This document shows positions 62,751 to 64,000 of a stretch of 64,000 nt of DNA, piece by piece. Each line of letters begins with the position of its first letter. The first letter of the stretch is position 1. The notes beneath the pieces are model-generated. The model saw nothing but the letters and a program-made list of their open reading frames with translations. It had not been told where the DNA came from and ran no database searches. The position numbers were made by a program, and so were the translations under genes. Origin of the DNA: Amblyomma americanum (taxonomy: Eukaryota; Arthropoda; Arachnida; Ixodida; Ixodidae); assembly GCF_052857255.1 (NCBI RefSeq), contig NW_027526685.1, positions 1 to 64,000 of the forward strand, read 5' to 3'.

Positions 62751-64000
62751 GCTAAATAGATGCTCGTGAATTTTGCTACTTTTGATCTAAAACGATGTAT
62801 CCCGTTGTTTTGAGCCGAAATACAATTTTTCGCGCAGTTCTGAGAGAAAAAGTTTACACCTTTCTCTCGTCTACTCTTCGACGACTTGTAAAATCGATGC
62901 TCGTGAATCTTGATAGTTTCGATCTAAAACGATGTATTCCGTTGTTTTGAGCCGGAATACAAGTTTTCGCGCAGTTCTGAGAGAAAAATTTACACCTTTC
63001 TCTCGTCTACTCTGCGACGACTTGTAAAATCGATGCTCGTGAATCTTGCTAGTTTCGATCTAAAACGATGTATCCCGTTGTTTTGAGCCGGAATACAAGT
63101 TTTCGCGCAGTTCTGAGAGAAAAAGTTTACACCTTTCTCTCGTGTACTCTTCGACGACTTGTAAAATCGATGCTGGTGAATCTTGATAGTTTCGTTCTAA
63201 AACAATGTATCCCGTTGTTTTGAGACGGAATACGAGTTTTCGCGCAGTTCTGAGAGAAAACGTTTACCCCTTTCTCTCGTCTACTCTTCGACGACTTGTA
63301 AAATCGATGCTCGTTAATCGTGCTAGTTTCGATCTAAAACGATGTATCCCGTTGTTTCGAGCCGGAATACAAGTTTTCGCGCAGTTTTGAGAGAAAAAGT
63401 TTACACCTTTCTCTCGTCTACTCTTCGACGACTTGTAAAATCGATGCTCGTGAATCTTTCTAGTTTCGATCTAAAACGATGTATCCCATTGCTTTGAGCC
63501 GGAATACAAGTTTTTGCGCAGTTCTGAGAGAAAAAGTTTACACCTTTCTCTCGTCTACTCTGCGACGACTTGTAAAATCGGTGCTCGTGAATCTTGCTAG
63601 TTTCGATCTATAACGATGTATCCCGTTGTTTTGAGCCGGAATACAAGTTTTCGCGCAGTTCTGAGAGAAAAAGTTTACACCTTTCTCTCGTCTACTCTTC
63701 GACGACTTGTAAAATCGATGCTCGTGAATCTTGATAGTTTCGTACTAAAACAATGTATCCCGTTGTTTTGAGACGGAATACGAGTTTTCGCGCAGTTCTG
63801 AGAGAAAACGTTTACCGCTTTCTCTCGTCTACTTTTCTACGACTTGTAAAATCGATGCTCGTTAATCTTGATAGTTTCGTTCTAAAACAATGTATCCCGT
63901 TGTTTTGAGACGGAATACGAGTTTTCGCGCAGTTCTGAGAGAAAACGTTTACCTCTTTCTCTCGTCTACTCTTCGACGACTTGTAGAATCGATGCTCGTG

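Larger units (their letters stand above)
44517..64000 (+). repeat. 137-bp satellite array, right block
   Basis: About 142 monomers in the same orientation, running off the window end. From about 44722 on, new variants dominate: GAGACGGAATACGAG with GAGAAAACGTTTACCCC, GTTTACATCTTTCTC, CTTGACAGTATCGC, AAGTTTTTCCGCA, and AAAACGGTGTATCCCG. The 2-bp-short TCGTTCTCTTCGACGACATG variant of the left block was not seen. The block therefore comes from a different expansion of the same family. Confidence 0.96.

Noticed and set aside
1..64000. Dozens of open frames of 60-145 residues on both strands of the satellite (such as those at 949-1377 and 12529-12966)
   Set aside because: They repeat the monomer in two or three frames (137 is not divisible by 3), are broken by small indels between copies, and show no known domain. 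The monomer is simply poor in stop codons.
1..64000. Telomeric repeats, tRNA or rRNA genes
   Set aside because: No TTAGG-type tracts, clover-leaf sequences or conserved rRNA segments were seen on either strand.

Overview
This window is almost entirely tandem satellite DNA from a eukaryotic genome. It is interrupted by three insertions of non-LTR (LINE) retrotransposon sequence. No host gene, tRNA, rRNA or CRISPR array was found. The retrotransposons belong to the CR1/L2-like, APE-endonuclease class by their motifs. Together with the satellite they suggest an animal, most plausibly an arthropod, perhaps a tick or another chelicerate. That organism call is inference from retrotransposon style only, not from a diagnostic gene.

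Layout: (1) 1-30892 is a head-to-tail array of a ~137-bp monomer, about 225 copies in one orientation. It is organised into several levels of higher-order repeat (581 bp, ~1.9 kb, ~3.2 kb, ~6.29 kb and a ~25-kb-offset match). (2) 30893-32714 is a 5'-truncated, frameshifted LINE fragment on the minus strand with an (ACTGAAA)-like 3' tail. (3) 32715-37032 is more satellite. (4) 37033-42070 is an apparently full-length ~5.04-kb LINE on the minus strand, flanked by a 16-18 bp target-site duplication. (5) 42071-42695 is satellite. (6) 42696-44516 is a second, nearly identical copy of the truncated LINE. (7) 44517-64000 is satellite again, of somewhat different variants, with a ~6.55-kb higher-order repeat.

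The two truncated LINE copies and their satellite flanks are one segmental duplication. About 5.7 kb (27.2-32.9 kb) is repeated at 34.0-44.7 kb with an offset of 6747 bp. The full-length LINE landed in the second copy after the duplication, which raises the offset to 11803 bp. The unoccupied target site is still present at 30268-30285, so a filled and an empty site sit side by side in the same array.

The full-length LINE is the most interesting object. From its 5' end it has: four and a fraction in-frame copies of a 297-bp repeat, each encoding a signal-peptide-like segment; an ORF1 with a 2A-like peptide whose NPGP core has become NPDP, then a coiled coil and an L1-ORF1p-like RNA-binding region; a single TAG stop; and then, in the same frame, ORF2 with endonuclease and reverse transcriptase. 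The endonuclease start motif lies between that TAG and the first ATG of ORF2. The element ends in a GNRA-loop hairpin and an (ATGAAA)-type tail. Both ORFs are uninterrupted, so it may be young.

Many short open frames across the satellite are by-products of a stop-poor 137-bp repeat and are not annotated as genes. Isolated one-base indels cluster at roughly 1-20.6 kb and 52-56 kb. They are rare elsewhere and may be assembly errors.
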